A model generated the notes under the pieces. It was given only the letters and a program-made list of their open reading frames with translations, was not told where the DNA came from and did not search any database. Shown here piece after piece: positions 11,064 to 25,874 of a stretch of 64,000 nucleotides of DNA. The stretch is from Rhexocercosporidium sp. MPI-PUGE-AT-0058 (Eukaryota > Ascomycota > Leotiomycetes > Helotiales): NCBI GenBank assembly GCA_020746875.1, contig JAGTJL010000008.1, positions 2,728,001 to 2,792,000 on the forward strand, given 5' to 3'. How positions within the stretch are numbered: the stretch's first letter is position 1; the number at the start of each line of letters is the position of its first letter. The position numbers and the translations under genes were made by a program.

Positions 11064-12011
11064 TCAATGCCGTTTCCAAGCCCAAAAACTCATCGCTATA
11101 CACGCCCCCGAAACAAAAAATATCTGTGTCCACCGGACCATAGCAGCCTTGACCATATCCTTGAAGAACTCCTGCATCGCCTGCCCATCATTCGCTCTCG
11201 GAAACGGCTCATCTGGAACCGGACAGTTCAAGATCTTACAAAGTGGTTCCCAACCATCCTTGACACTGAAGAAGAAGAGTTTTTCGACTGGGACAACTCT
11301 CCGAACATAGTCTTCATGAAGCGAAAGAAGTTCTGTCTCGTCAGCATGATCATTGTAAATTTATGGGAAAACCCTACGAGGGCCATCCAAATTCTTCTTG
11401 CTGGTTTCGTACACCTTCCCTAACCTGTAGCTATTAGCGGCATTACTCAAAGACGGAAGTTTGCTCACCTCGACCCGATCGTATCCCTCCAATTCCCAAA
11501 ATATCGCAGTGTCGGCATTGGCAAGAATACAATGTCCAGCCACCATAATCCCGTGTTCTTCATCAGTGCTTGAGCACTCTTCCACCAAGTATTCTGATCA
11601 CGAGTGGTACAGATGACGATCGCATTTGGATAAAGCTTCATCAACTCTCCGGTAAATAGAATTGCTGGACAATCAGTCATTGCAACATATCCTGCTGTGA
11701 GATCTCGAAGAGTCTCCATGATTACGTCCTCACTGGCGTGCTCATCCTGGATTTTGATCCATTTCTGTATGTATGCTGTCACGTGAGTTAGGATGGAGGA
11801 TGAACAATGAATTGCACTGGAGTAAGAATGATTACGAGAAAGACGTACCCTCTTCTCTTCGCAGGACTGCTGTTCCACTGTGACATACGGGTCCTTTGAG
11901 AAGCTTCTCCAAAGCGAGAGCAAATGAAACGGTTCCTGTTCTAGAGAACCCTGCTCCAATGACCTGAACTTCTCGTGAGAGATCAGTTGGGATTGATGGC
12001 TGTTGACCCAT
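11064..12011 (-). pseudogene. Sulfotransferase-like P-loop protein with an in-frame stop
   Basis: Minus-strand exons 12011-11849, 11775-11469 and 11424 onwards, with good splice sites (GTACGT to GTGACAG; GTGAGC to CTACAG). Residues 19-27 (GAGFSRTGT) form the phosphate-binding loop of the fungal sulfotransferase family often listed as Sulfotransfer_4. Later motifs include RDLTAGYVAMTDCPA and YPNAIVICTTRDQNTWWKSA. At 11363-11361 an in-frame TAA ends the protein at 177 residues, yet the same frame stays open for a further 98 codons to 11064. That stretch contains the expected family tail (LSLHEDYVRRVVP, VKDGWEPLC) and a hydrophobic C-terminal segment. This suggests a recent nonsense change, or a stop removed by splicing I could not place (a 36-nt in-frame intron is formally possible but too short). 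Substrate unknown. Confidence 0.75.
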
Positions 12012-13908
12012 TTCCACGACACAACAAAGACAGATGAGTCATCAATAAATAAAAGAATGAGGGAAAGAAGAGAGAAAGAAGAGGGAAGGGAAGGAGGTTA
12101 ACATCAGACGAAGATGTTCATGAAGGGTGATCCAGTCTGCGCCACAGCATTAGCATTTGCGTTAGGACGGCTGATGTCAGAACTCCCGGGGCTGACTTTA
12201 CGGGAGTGAGCAGCCGACGGTGGTATGGCCCACAGATGACATTTGTAGCTTGCAAGCAGCAACAAGTCTAAATCACCGGTTCGAGCTGCCCTGCCTCGAT
12301 TTTACCCACGATTCGTTTTGAAACGACCGGGTTGGTTCGAGGATAATGTTCAACCGACTTGAAGAACGAGGCACAGTTTGTGAGACAACCTGGGCCAAAA
12401 CACTGGCTAGAGTTCCCAGGGGAACTGTTTCTCAACCCTCTCAACGCGCCAGCAGATCCAAGCTTCGAGATCGTCAATCTGCAATGTTCCAAGCAGCCTT
12501 GGCGGTGTAAGAGCTATCCAGACAGCAGGATTACCCGAACCAAGGTCCACCAAGATTTGCTGTCTCGACCCGATATTGTCCTTCCCTCAACGCCGTCCTG
12601 AATCTAGATTCTCTGTCATAATGTCTTGTCCACGAACAAAAGTCCTTCCCATCGCCTTGTAAAACAACCTTTCTGGTCATCTTATACCAGCAGAGTCGAG
12701 AGTTGTTCTCGGATGGAAGGTTCCGGGTCGGGGGGCGGGAGAAAGATGTGTCAGAGCCTATGTCTGTCGAGGACGAAAAGGAGGATGACATCCAGACCGA
12801 GAGCGAGAATGCGTAATCTGGCTATAAGACCAGATTACGCTTCGCTTCATATTCCGCCAGATCGGGAAACATGATTGTAGTACATCTATGGGGTTTGCAT
12901 TTAGTGAAGATATCGATTCGAGGTTGGCTGATTTGACATGGTCGCGGAAGTGGTTGGACGATGACGATCGAGGAGTCCTACTCCGAAAGACTGCATGCGA
13001 AGATATCTTGATTTCAGTAATCAACCAACAACGAAGATGGAGAAGTGCTGTCGGTGGTTGAAGATGTTTGGTATTCGATGCTGCGGCTCTAGGTGTTCTC
13101 GAGGTAGCAGTGCTATGTTCTTGGATGCAATCTTCCGTTTCGGGCGACCCAGGATCCTCTGCGCGAACTCTAAAGCTAGATACGTCAGCTTATATCGTCA
13201 TCTCAGACACTCATATTACCTCCTGCACATTGCGATGACTTCCCCACGTCGTCGGCTACGTGGAATCAGCGGTGTTACTATGAGGTACTTCGACTCACGA
13301 TCCTGCCCTCTCTACGGTAAGGATGGAGGATTTCACTGAGCATCACAGCAGTGCAGTGAAAGGAATAGCTCAGAAGACAGTTCACAACGATGTCTTTCAA
13401 AATGCTGGCCCCGGAGAACGATCGAGTCTCTGAAAACATCCAAACATAGAAAAGGGAGGAGGCTGAAGGTGCTGTAGTTGGACCCACACTTGATGACGAT
13501 TCGGGATCAAAGAACGATGGTCCGGAAGCTGCCTTTGATGCGAATCCACCTTTCGTGATTTATCCCCTCCATTTCTCGATCGATTCTTCATCTTCTCGAT
13601 TTAGAGAGTGGAAGAAGAAACAGATTTCTATTGTCAAGAATCAATTCATGGAAAGCGCTTCATATTATACTCCTTAAATGGAGATCATGGTCAGGATTTT
13701 TCTATCCTCGGGGTTTCAAAAGTATCCCGGATTTGCAGCTGCGCGAGTGTAGGAGGTGGGCCGTTGAGGTAGATGCTGACAGTTCCTGAGATTAACAGGG
13801 AAAAGGCTCCTGCGTTACAAAATTGCCAAAGTACATCAACGTTATGTTACAACTGCTTTCATGTACAAAAGATTCGCCCTCTAGCTCCATATCCTCAATC
13901 TCCATTCT
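12012..13908. other. Gene-poor stretch, possible decayed coding sequence
   Basis: Many short frames on both strands but no complete gene model. A frame at 12622-12816 (+) ending in an acidic tail (SVEDEKEDDIQTESENA) and a 58-codon frame from the ATG at 12348 look weakly coding, yet no splice path joins them. The 12050-12100 stretch is GA-rich. No RNA gene or repeat recognised. Confidence 0.3.
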
Positions 13909-18228
<4,320 letters not shown>

Positions 18229-20820
18229 ATGGCCCCAATCGCAGAACTGTCTACCGCTTCCACGGATGGATTTCTGGAGTACCATGAACCTAAAAGTAGG
18301 CATTTGGATTTCAGATATTTATGTTCCTCCAATTGATAAAGTACCAGTGTATCAATATGGTTCTACAGTTATTCCTCTGTTAATCCTCATTTCTTTTTTC
18401 TTCTTCCTCGCCGTAGCCGAATGGATATCAGACAAGATCTTCCGGGCAGGACTCACAGGTCAAATAATCGTCGGCCTTATATACGGTTTGCCGATTGGTA
18501 ATATAATGCCACTTGATTGGCAGGAGACTTTCGTTGGCTTGGGATACATTGGCCTGATCCTGATCATCTTTGAGGGTATGTACCTAGCGCGGAGAATTAC
18601 GCAGATCCCAATGTCCCAAAGTCCTCGTTTGCAAAATTCACCTCTGACACCCTCTACACAGGTGGCCTGACAGTCCGGTTGGATTTAATTAAGAAGAAAT
18701 TCTGGCTGAGTCTGGCTACGGCTTCTGTCGGAGTGCTTATACCCATAGCATTATGCTATGCCCTTCTTTATTTAGGCTTTGGATATGGTATGTTCTTGCC
18801 TCCTGGCATGTCGACTCACCAAGTATTTGTCTGCTGACGATTAAGCAGACGCTGTGGAAGTTTTTTATCATCGGCGCGGCTCTGTCTACGACATCTCTCG
18901 GTACCACATTTGTTGTCATCAACAGTGCATCCAAGAATTTCGATGTCTCCCAGTCCAAAGTCGGCACAGTATTAATCAGTGCTGCCATATTTGACGATGT
19001 ATCAGGTTTGGTCATGGCAAGGTAAGAGAGATCATTGTTTCGTCAACCGTTGGACCACAATGCTGATCAGTGATCAACAAAAGTGTCATCCATAACCTCG
19101 GAGCGTTTGCGGGAGGTGCTGGTGTTAATCTCGGATGGCTCATAGGAAGGCCCATGGTGGCAGCGGTTGCCAGTATGTTATTCTCTCAGAAGCCAATATT
19201 GTCGCTTTCGAAGATATGTTTGAAGGGACAAAAACAGGCTGTATTATTTTGAAGCAGAGCTGACTTGTATGAAGTGGGAGTCTTGTCACCTTTTTCTGCC
19301 ACGTACAGTCACGGACCACTTATATTTGCCGAATGGCCTTTTCATACCAAAACTCACCTTATTCACTTGCGCACATGACAGCATTACCGTGAGTTTGGAA
19401 TAAATTCCTGCATAGGAACCTTTAGTTAGATCAATTCCTTAAAATTCGCGTATTTTGACTTAGTTTAACTACAAATTCCATTTAATAATAATAGGGTTAG
19501 GTCGCGTCCAATCGCGTAACGCGCTTTTCTCCGCAAAATGAGCTTCGATTTCAAAATTATTATTACAAGAGCTATTTTAGAAGCACAATTAAACGATGAA
19601 ACTCTTAAGATTTGGAGGATTTGATTATTATAATCGAAATATATTATATATAAAAGGATTTGATTTTATTATATGCTAGAGAACAGTTATTTCTATTTGA
19701 AAAGGGTGAGTTTTGGTGAGGAAACACCATTCGGCAAGTATAAGTGGCCTAGTACTGTACCTCTTCGGACCACTATTCCGCTGGTACGTTGAACATCGCT
19801 TCATTCGTTTCAAGCACGTTTCAAATGTGATCTTAATGGTCTTGGTGCTCTCTACTTTCTTGAGCATTGCCAGTTTTGCTGGTGCCAGCGTCCTGTATGG
19901 ATCATTTCTTGCCGGTACATTTCTCAGCAGCCTGCCTTGCACCCATCCTGAAGCACCATTCGTGGTCATGAGCCGCGAACACGGCGAAACGGATCCCGGA
20001 AAGACGCCAACATTCGTACACACCTTTGAGAGGTACTTCCTAGGCGCCCAAACTTATGTTCTGCAGCCCATGTTCTTTGCAAGCATAGGGTTCGCTATTC
20101 CATTCAAGAAGCTCTGGACTGCGCAGGCTTTCTGGAAAGGCCTGGTTTTCTCAATACTCATGGTCGTCGGCAAAGTAAGAACGCAATCCAGCTGACACGT
20201 TGTCATACAGGCCATGTACACATTTTGCTAACGCGTACTTACAGGCTGCTGTTGGGATTGTTGTTCCTCTTGCTGATATGGTATCCATTCGACCACTTCT
20301 AAAGGCACGCACGCTCACGAAGCAGACGTGGGCGCCAGCGACCTTACTTGGAATGGCAATGGTGGCTCGTGGAGAGATGGGTCTATTGATCATACAAATT
20401 GGCCTGAACCAAACGTCTTTCATGTCGGAAACAGCGTTCATCACAGCGGCCTGGGCCATTGTTCTGAACACCATCATCGGCCCAATCGGTGTGGGCATCT
20501 TACTGGGGAAGCTCGGAAATCAAATTTGCCACGATCCTCGATGGGGTACCCAGCTTTCTGAAACTGAAGTGACATTGAACAATAGTAGCAGTAGTGTCGA
20601 GGAGGTGAAGCCCGGTCGCCAGTGGACATCTCGATATCACTCGCGGTCAGTCAGCTTCGCAACAAGCTCCCGGGATCCAAGCCGAGGGCGCTCAGCGTAC
20701 CACGATCGTGCTCCGAGTGAGTCAACGACTGGTCAAGTCCAGGAGCCCAAAGGAGTGGTCGGCAACAATGAAGTGCAGATTCAGATAAGCCAAGACAGCC
20801 GGGAAGAGATTCAGTCCTGA
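18229..20820 (+). pseudogene. Kef/NHA-type cation/H+ antiporter, one apparent frameshift
   Basis: Seven exons: 18229-18295, 18369-18575, 18662-18787, 18849-19021, 19084-19172, 19753-20174 and 20245-20820. All junctions agree in phase except for one extra base in exon 4. There, DAVEVF should continue as IIGAALSTTSLGTTF, but six T (18861-18866) stand where five are needed. Removing one gives 552 residues. The protein has the CPA2/NHA layout: hydrophobic segments from residue ~24, AEWISDKIFRAGLTGQIIVG, the transport-site-like IFDDVSGLVMA, and a cytoplasmic Ser/Arg/Gln-rich tail after about residue 470. It would exchange Na+ or K+ for H+ at a membrane. Either the gene is freshly broken or this is a homopolymer sequencing error. 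Intron 5 is 580 nt because it contains the TIR element at 19306-19757. Confidence 0.75.
19306..19757. mobile_element. TIR element (MITE), Tc1/mariner/pogo-like, in antiporter gene
   Basis: The two ends are inverted repeats of about 50 bases: left CAGT...CCACTTATATTTGCCGAATGG, right (reverse complement) CAGT...CCACTTATACTTGCCGAATGG, continuing into CCAAAACTCACC. A TA dinucleotide flanks each side (19304-19305 and 19758-19759), as for Tc1/mariner/pogo insertions. The interior is AT-rich and too small (452 bp) for a full transposase; a fragment starting MSFDFKIIITRAILEAQL (from 19539) may be a transposase remnant. The right end lies at the 5' edge of antiporter exon 6. Confidence 0.75.
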
Positions 20821-20924
20821 CATTTAATCGTACTAGTTTGTGTTTCTGTCATACAGGTACTTTGTGTATTATATAGAATAAATTCAGGCAAGGGTTATAA
20901 AGCTTTGATTATCTCTGGTCTGTG

Positions 20925-21065
20925 GCACCATACGAGAAGGTTTTGTCGGGATATCATCATAATAATGTCTTCCATCCCGACATCTTCGCTTGTGTCAAGC
21001 AGACGACTTAGGAATTCGCGTCGATTACTTTTATTTATAATACACGGCCAGCTTAAGGTATAATT
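20925..21065. repeat. Dispersed repeat, copy 1
   Basis: It aligns over about 140 bases, same orientation, with 27675-27835. Shared blocks include TTTTGTCG, GAATTCGCGTC, CAGCTT(A/G)AGG and TATAAAGATA. Copy 1 is more AT-rich, with C-to-T and G-to-A differences as expected of RIP. Identity of the parent element unknown. Confidence 0.6.
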
Positions 21066-21162
21066 ATAAAGATAACGTTTATAAAGAATACAAGTTTATA
21101 AACAACAAGATATAAGAAGATAAGAAGGTTATTACGCTCTCAATCTTTACGGAGTTACTCAC

Positions 21163-21800
21163 GTATTTTTGCGAGGTCCTCTGACTGCTTCCTCTACAGT
21201 AGGTGCGGGAACTTGGCCAACTACTTCATGGCGAGCAGGATGCGGAGGAAATGAAAACATTGAGTATAGGGGCTCTCGAGATCGCTTTGGTATGCCACGG
21301 CACCTTTGACGTTTATAGAGCCTATTCTTCCCCACTCCTGCTATCGGATGAAGATGTTGCAGTAGTTCCTGAAAATGCTGCATCATTACATGATCGTTGT
21401 CCTGCTCGGGCAGATCACCTTGATCCATTTCTGAAGACACTACTTTGGCGATTCGAATGATCATCTCACTCGATGGAAGTTGAGCTGCGCTCCAAGATTC
21501 TTCAAAATCAACGTGAATTGGATACTACAGTTCAAAGAGCAAGGCTCGGTACCATCGAGCCTAGTCTTGGAGTACCTTACCTTGGTTAGCATGAACCTGT
21601 AGACTAACTTTCCCAGCTCCACTTTGAGTCCGAACCTATAATCAGACGTCGACGACAGCAACAAGTTCACAAGTGCATTCCATTCAGCGCCATTGTCCGA
21701 GATTTCCCTCGATCGTTCGCTGAGGATTTTGTTCATTAGCTGGATCTCGCTCATTGAATGGTGACCGCTGAAGGCCATGAAGACTTCACCAGTGGGCAAT
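21163..21800 (-). pseudogene. Coding-like two-exon block, inverted beside the DUF3638 relic
   Basis: The minus strand is open from about 21800 to 21581 (QLPTGEVFMAFSGHHSMSEI... to YRFMLTK). A GT-AG intron (21580-21525, 56 nt, GTAAGG to CTGTAG) is followed by an in-frame exon 21524-21163 (YPIHVDFEESWSAAQLPSSE...) that ends at a GTGAGT donor. No stop interrupts about 580 coding bases, unlike the plus-strand relic next door. No start codon: a TGA lies just upstream of residue QLPTG. No further exon: the donor runs into the dispersed repeat. I cannot name the domain with certainty. It may be the N-terminal side of the same DUF3638-type protein, inverted, but that is inference. Confidence 0.45.
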
Positions 21801-21829
21801 TGACAGATTCACAGGACGAATGGCAGCTA

Positions 21830-24480
21830 TCTACGCACGCGTTCGTCTGAGAAGCTTCTTGATATTCGCAGTCCAACTATCCTAGCTATAGCACGTATTC
21901 TTAGTCCGCTCGAGATTTCCGCCAAGGCCCATCATACAGAAGTCACGGTGTCTACTACGAGGTCTACTAAGCACGTTAGACACCATTCATACCAAGTTGA
22001 CAGCGAACTCGGGCGCCTTGCAGATAATGGAAACCTTCAAAGCAGACTATTTAGAATGTACTTGCACTCCACGACTTCGCACTGTCCCGTAGACGAGCTC
22101 ACCGGGAGGACAGGGACAGAGGAGGCATTGTATGGACTTGAAGGAGCTGCAACTCAATCTTTTGTCAGTCTCAGAACCGAAGTTATCGACCTTCCCGAGG
22201 ATTTGCGTGCCTGACCTTACGACATGAATTCTATCCTAAGCATCTGAAGGTGATGCAACAGATCGAATGGAATTCTCTGCTCACCCTGTCACAACACTTT
22301 GCATTCTTTCTAATTGTTGCATCCGTCTCGGAGCGAGCAATATCGCTTTAAGTATTTTAAGAGGGGCCAATGAGAATTCCTCCAGTAGATCGTGCTGAGC
22401 GATTTCTCTTGGAGAAGGCCGCCACCCGCGACTGTTCGTTCCAGGTGTACAATTTCGGCGGGCGGGGGCGCCTTCACAGCAGAACACGATGGGATAACTT
22501 ATATGAAGCCAGAGACCAGACCATCGATGGCGACCTAGAACTTGGGACGTATCATACCGCTCCACCTAGAGATGGATGGTCCACCACATCCGAGTCTGCC
22601 GGAAGCTACTTGCTAAGATGGAAGCATGGAAAGAATCTTTATCCGGCCTCGACCTTGGAGATGTCCTGAAAATTGGATTGATATTGGATAGCTATACTCA
22701 CCTTCTAAAATCTTCCCAAAATATTGGTGCTCGCTTTACGGCTTTCTGTCCTAAGCTAGGATCGAATACAAGTTTAGCATCATGATGTTTCTTTCAACCT
22801 AAGCGTATCACAAGAAGGGAGAGCAGGAGCTTATACATACGTTTCTAGCTTTCGCAACTGTTCCAACTTCCCGCTCTCTACACTCCCCTCGATACTCGCA
22901 TTTTCAGCTTGCGCGCAGGTACACCCCAGCGGAGCATATCTAATAAGTATAACTAGGAACCACTTGCAGGACTTCAACGCCTGCCTTGAAGCCAGGCTAC
23001 AAGTCTCCCTGTCGAGAGAAATGAAGTTGTAAATGCCCGTCGAAGAATGGCGCATTTGATGGCAAGGGACGAAAACATAAGGATGTTTGTGAGAGATCTG
23101 ACCAACCAAGGCTCGACGTGAGCGTCATGACACCCTCGAGTGCGACCTATTGCACATATATCCCAGTCAAGCAAGCATTTAAAACAATTCGCATCAATTT
23201 CCAGAGCTGGCATCGCAACGGTTAGTTCCAAACGTATGTTGAACGATTGCAAGCGGCCCTGGACCGTCTTCATCCTGGGCAACAAGGTTAACAGTACACC
23301 ACCACGAGTGCAATCGCTCCTCATATTCTTCCTACAGACTAGGACACTATTGAGGCGTGGACCGTACGAGATGAGAGAAGGACCTGTGATGATGACAAGC
23401 TCAGAGACCTCCTTCACTCTGCCAAGTCAAGGTGCTTAACTGCTGACAAAGGACACTACGCTGGAGACCTGCTCCGAAGTTCTGAGGCTTTGTGGGCCGA
23501 AAAAAGTACGCGATGGACACTTTCAATAGAGTGGACCTCGACCCTGGAAGCACACTCGAGACAAGTGAGGCAGGTTCTGATAGTCATACACGGAACGATT
23601 TGCGAACGCCTCCAAGTTGGCAAACACAACTCAATCGACAAATGTTGCCTCGTCTTCTCCAACGTCACACTTGTCGCACTTGGCCCGTCCAAAATTTGCA
23701 GCTCTCCCCGATGATTGGAAAATCTCGCTAGTAATTACATGCACTCGCTATCGCTGCCGTTTGGCGCGCAGGACGACTTCTTGCTGTAGCATCAAATCCA
23801 GCTGCGCTTCTGAACGAACTCGAAAATCTAGGTCACCAGGACTGAGATCCTCTTGACTATCCCGAATAGATCCTTCTGGAAACTGAAATGACATCTTGAT
23901 TCGGCCAGACCAAGTCCAGATCTCTCATGAGATGAGTAACTCATCTTCCGGCTCGAACTCAGTTATACAATTAAACATGGGTCTTGGAAAGACGTCGGTC
24001 ATTTTGCCTATAACTGCTGCTGAACTTGCTGATGGGCAGAAACTCGTCCGTGTTGTTGTGCTTAAGCCTCTAGCAATGCAGATGTTCCAGTTGCTAGTGA
24101 AAAAATTAGAAGCGGTGATCAACAGGCGCATTGTCTACTTCCCTTTTTCTCGACCACTTGACATAAACGCGGACCAAGCACGGCAGATCAGGCGGTTGTA
24201 TGAAGAATGCGTACGAACTGGGGCAATACTTCTTCTTCAACCTGAACATATTTTACCATTCGAGTTGTTGGGCCTCGAGAGACTTTCTTTGAACCTGGAA
24301 GTGCGTAAAGTCATGGTTGAAACGCAGCACTGGTCGCAGATGAACTCGCGAGATATCCTCGACGAAAGTGATATGTTGTGATGGAATTCTCAGCGTCAAA
24401 TTTGAGCTTATGCATACTATGGGCATGCAGCGCGTCATGGAATTCAGTCCAGACCGTTGGCAATTATTCAGCACGTCCTA
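21830..24480 (+). pseudogene. Relic of a very large DUF3638-family protein
   Basis: Plus-strand fragments in changing frames match the order of these ~3000-residue fungal proteins (DUF3638/DUF3645; annotated as ubiquitin hydrolase-like or P-loop proteins, function poorly known). Fragment 1 (about 21870-22214) has YQVDSELGRLADNGNLQSRL and DELTGRTGTEEALYGL. Fragment 2 (about 22380-22680) has VDRAERFLLEKAATRDCSF. Fragment 3 (from about 23750) has LLNELENLGHQD, stop, DPLDYPE, stop, ILLEIE, then QLNMGLGKTSVILPITAAEL, LVRVVVLKPLAMQMFQLLV and QPEHILPFELLGLE up to DILDESD. A frameshift follows into ILSVKFELMHTMGMQRVMEF and another stop. Both in-frame stops sit where the family has Trp. The C-terminal two thirds are missing. 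Confidence 0.8.
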
Positions 24481-24621
24481 GGCGTTCTAGCCAGCCCTGC
24501 GTCGACAATCCACGAAGGAAATGTTCAAGGTCTCGAAGTTCTCCCTACCCCCTCCAGCGGATTTCCTCCAATCCGCATCGTTCAGGCCCAATCAGTGCCC
24601 AACTTATGGAAAACGTTGCGC

Positions 24622-24660
24622 TGCAACTCTGCACTGCAACTCTGCACTGTAACTCTGCAC
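24622..24660. repeat. 13-bp tandem repeat, three copies
   Basis: TGCAACTCTGCAC is repeated head to tail three times; the third copy has one C-to-T change. It lies in the decayed end of the DUF3638 relic. Confidence 0.9.
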
Positions 24661-25874
24661 AGTCGGATTACCTGGGGTAAAAATGTGGAGTCTCTCGCCG
24701 ACTCTTGAAATTGATCTGTACACATTCATCACCAACATAAGCTCGGATGGTGCGGACCTTTGTTCCTCCGCCCCAGATGATCAGACCAGGATCGCATACG
24801 ATGGATTCGTGAACCCCGCCAACCGAGCCCTGTTAGACCTGAACTGGAATTCAACGTACTTCGTACAGGTCCATTCAAGACGAGTCCTGTAAATTTTGTC
24901 AGGGCGGTCATTTCTTTGAGGAGAAAAGGACAGAGTATAACTATTTCGCACCTTGGTCGGAACTAATCCTTAAGCACCACTTCACATTTGTTGATTGATT
25001 AATATGCGGAGAAATATTTAAATAAAATATTATATATTATAATTACATTCTATTTTACTTTGACATGTTGAATGTGTGGGTTAGTAGTCAAGGATCAGCC
25101 ACATCATTTCCTGTAAGTTATCCATAGTTTACTTAAGGAGAGTTCTGGGAGATGGTAAGGAATGCAAACCAAACCTACTTTTGACCATGACATGAGTAAT
25201 TAATTATGCTTGAAGTTGTCATCAACTTTGTTAGAATATAATTATTTTAATTGCTGACAACTGTCTCGTTAAGTGTGAAGGTTCCAGAGGAGCGGTATAA
25301 AGTAAATGGGTAGCTCCTTCTCATTTTGTTTTCTTTTCCAAGTGGTTCGCTTGCCAAGAAAGGTCCGGAAGTTCATTTCGCATACAAACCTTTTTATGTT
25401 TTCCCGCCAATTAGAGTAGATGCTTTTTGCTATTAAAGTTTTTCAGAAGTGGGGTACATAAACACTTGTGGACCTCACAGCTAAATATCGAAATTCGGTG
25501 GATTCGCAGCAATTTGCTAATGAGAATTTGACTTTGACAACTAAAGTGCTTCGAGGGATATGGTGTAAACATTATTATAGTAGAGGTTGTGCTGAGATAT
25601 ATGTGTCTCTAGTAATATCGCACGGACATATATGATGTATATTTTGAGCATTGGAAGTGCCGAAACTCAATTATGCACCTGATATTCGCAGCCGTTCGGT
25701 GGACGGAAAATCACTGTAGAAAATAACTCATAGTTGATTTGCGCGGTTGATGATGTATAAGTTAACCATATCCCCCCACTTGTGCTTGAGCAGTCGCGCT
25801 CTTTACCTACATCATTGAACCACCCTTTCATACTCGCAATTCATCTTCTAGTTTTATTCTTGTTACTATTTGCA
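24661..25874. other. Intergenic, partly AT-rich
   Basis: A frame at 24683-24892 has no recognised domain. 25000-25070 is strongly AT-rich, possibly a transposon scar. 25782-25874 is open in frame with the next gene and encodes a hydrophobic stretch, but it has no ATG (see the GH43 entry). No other feature seen. Confidence 0.4.

Noticed and set aside
12622..12816. C-terminal exon with acidic tail on the plus strand
   Set aside because: No start, acceptor or upstream exon could be linked, and the opposite strand is equally open.
18266..18670. Antiporter start at 18266 in the long open frame
   Set aside because: The ATG at 18229 plus a 73-nt GT-AG intron joins LEYHEPK to IPLLILIS in frame, as in homologous antiporters.
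19070..19083. Second frameshift in the antiporter between exons 4 and 5
   Set aside because: Using the acceptor AAAAG at 19083 instead of ATCAG at 19070 restores the frame (LVMASVIHNLG).
22974..23417. 147-codon minus-strand ORF as a gene
   Set aside because: It overlaps the plus-strand DUF3638 relic region, has no domain and no splice support.
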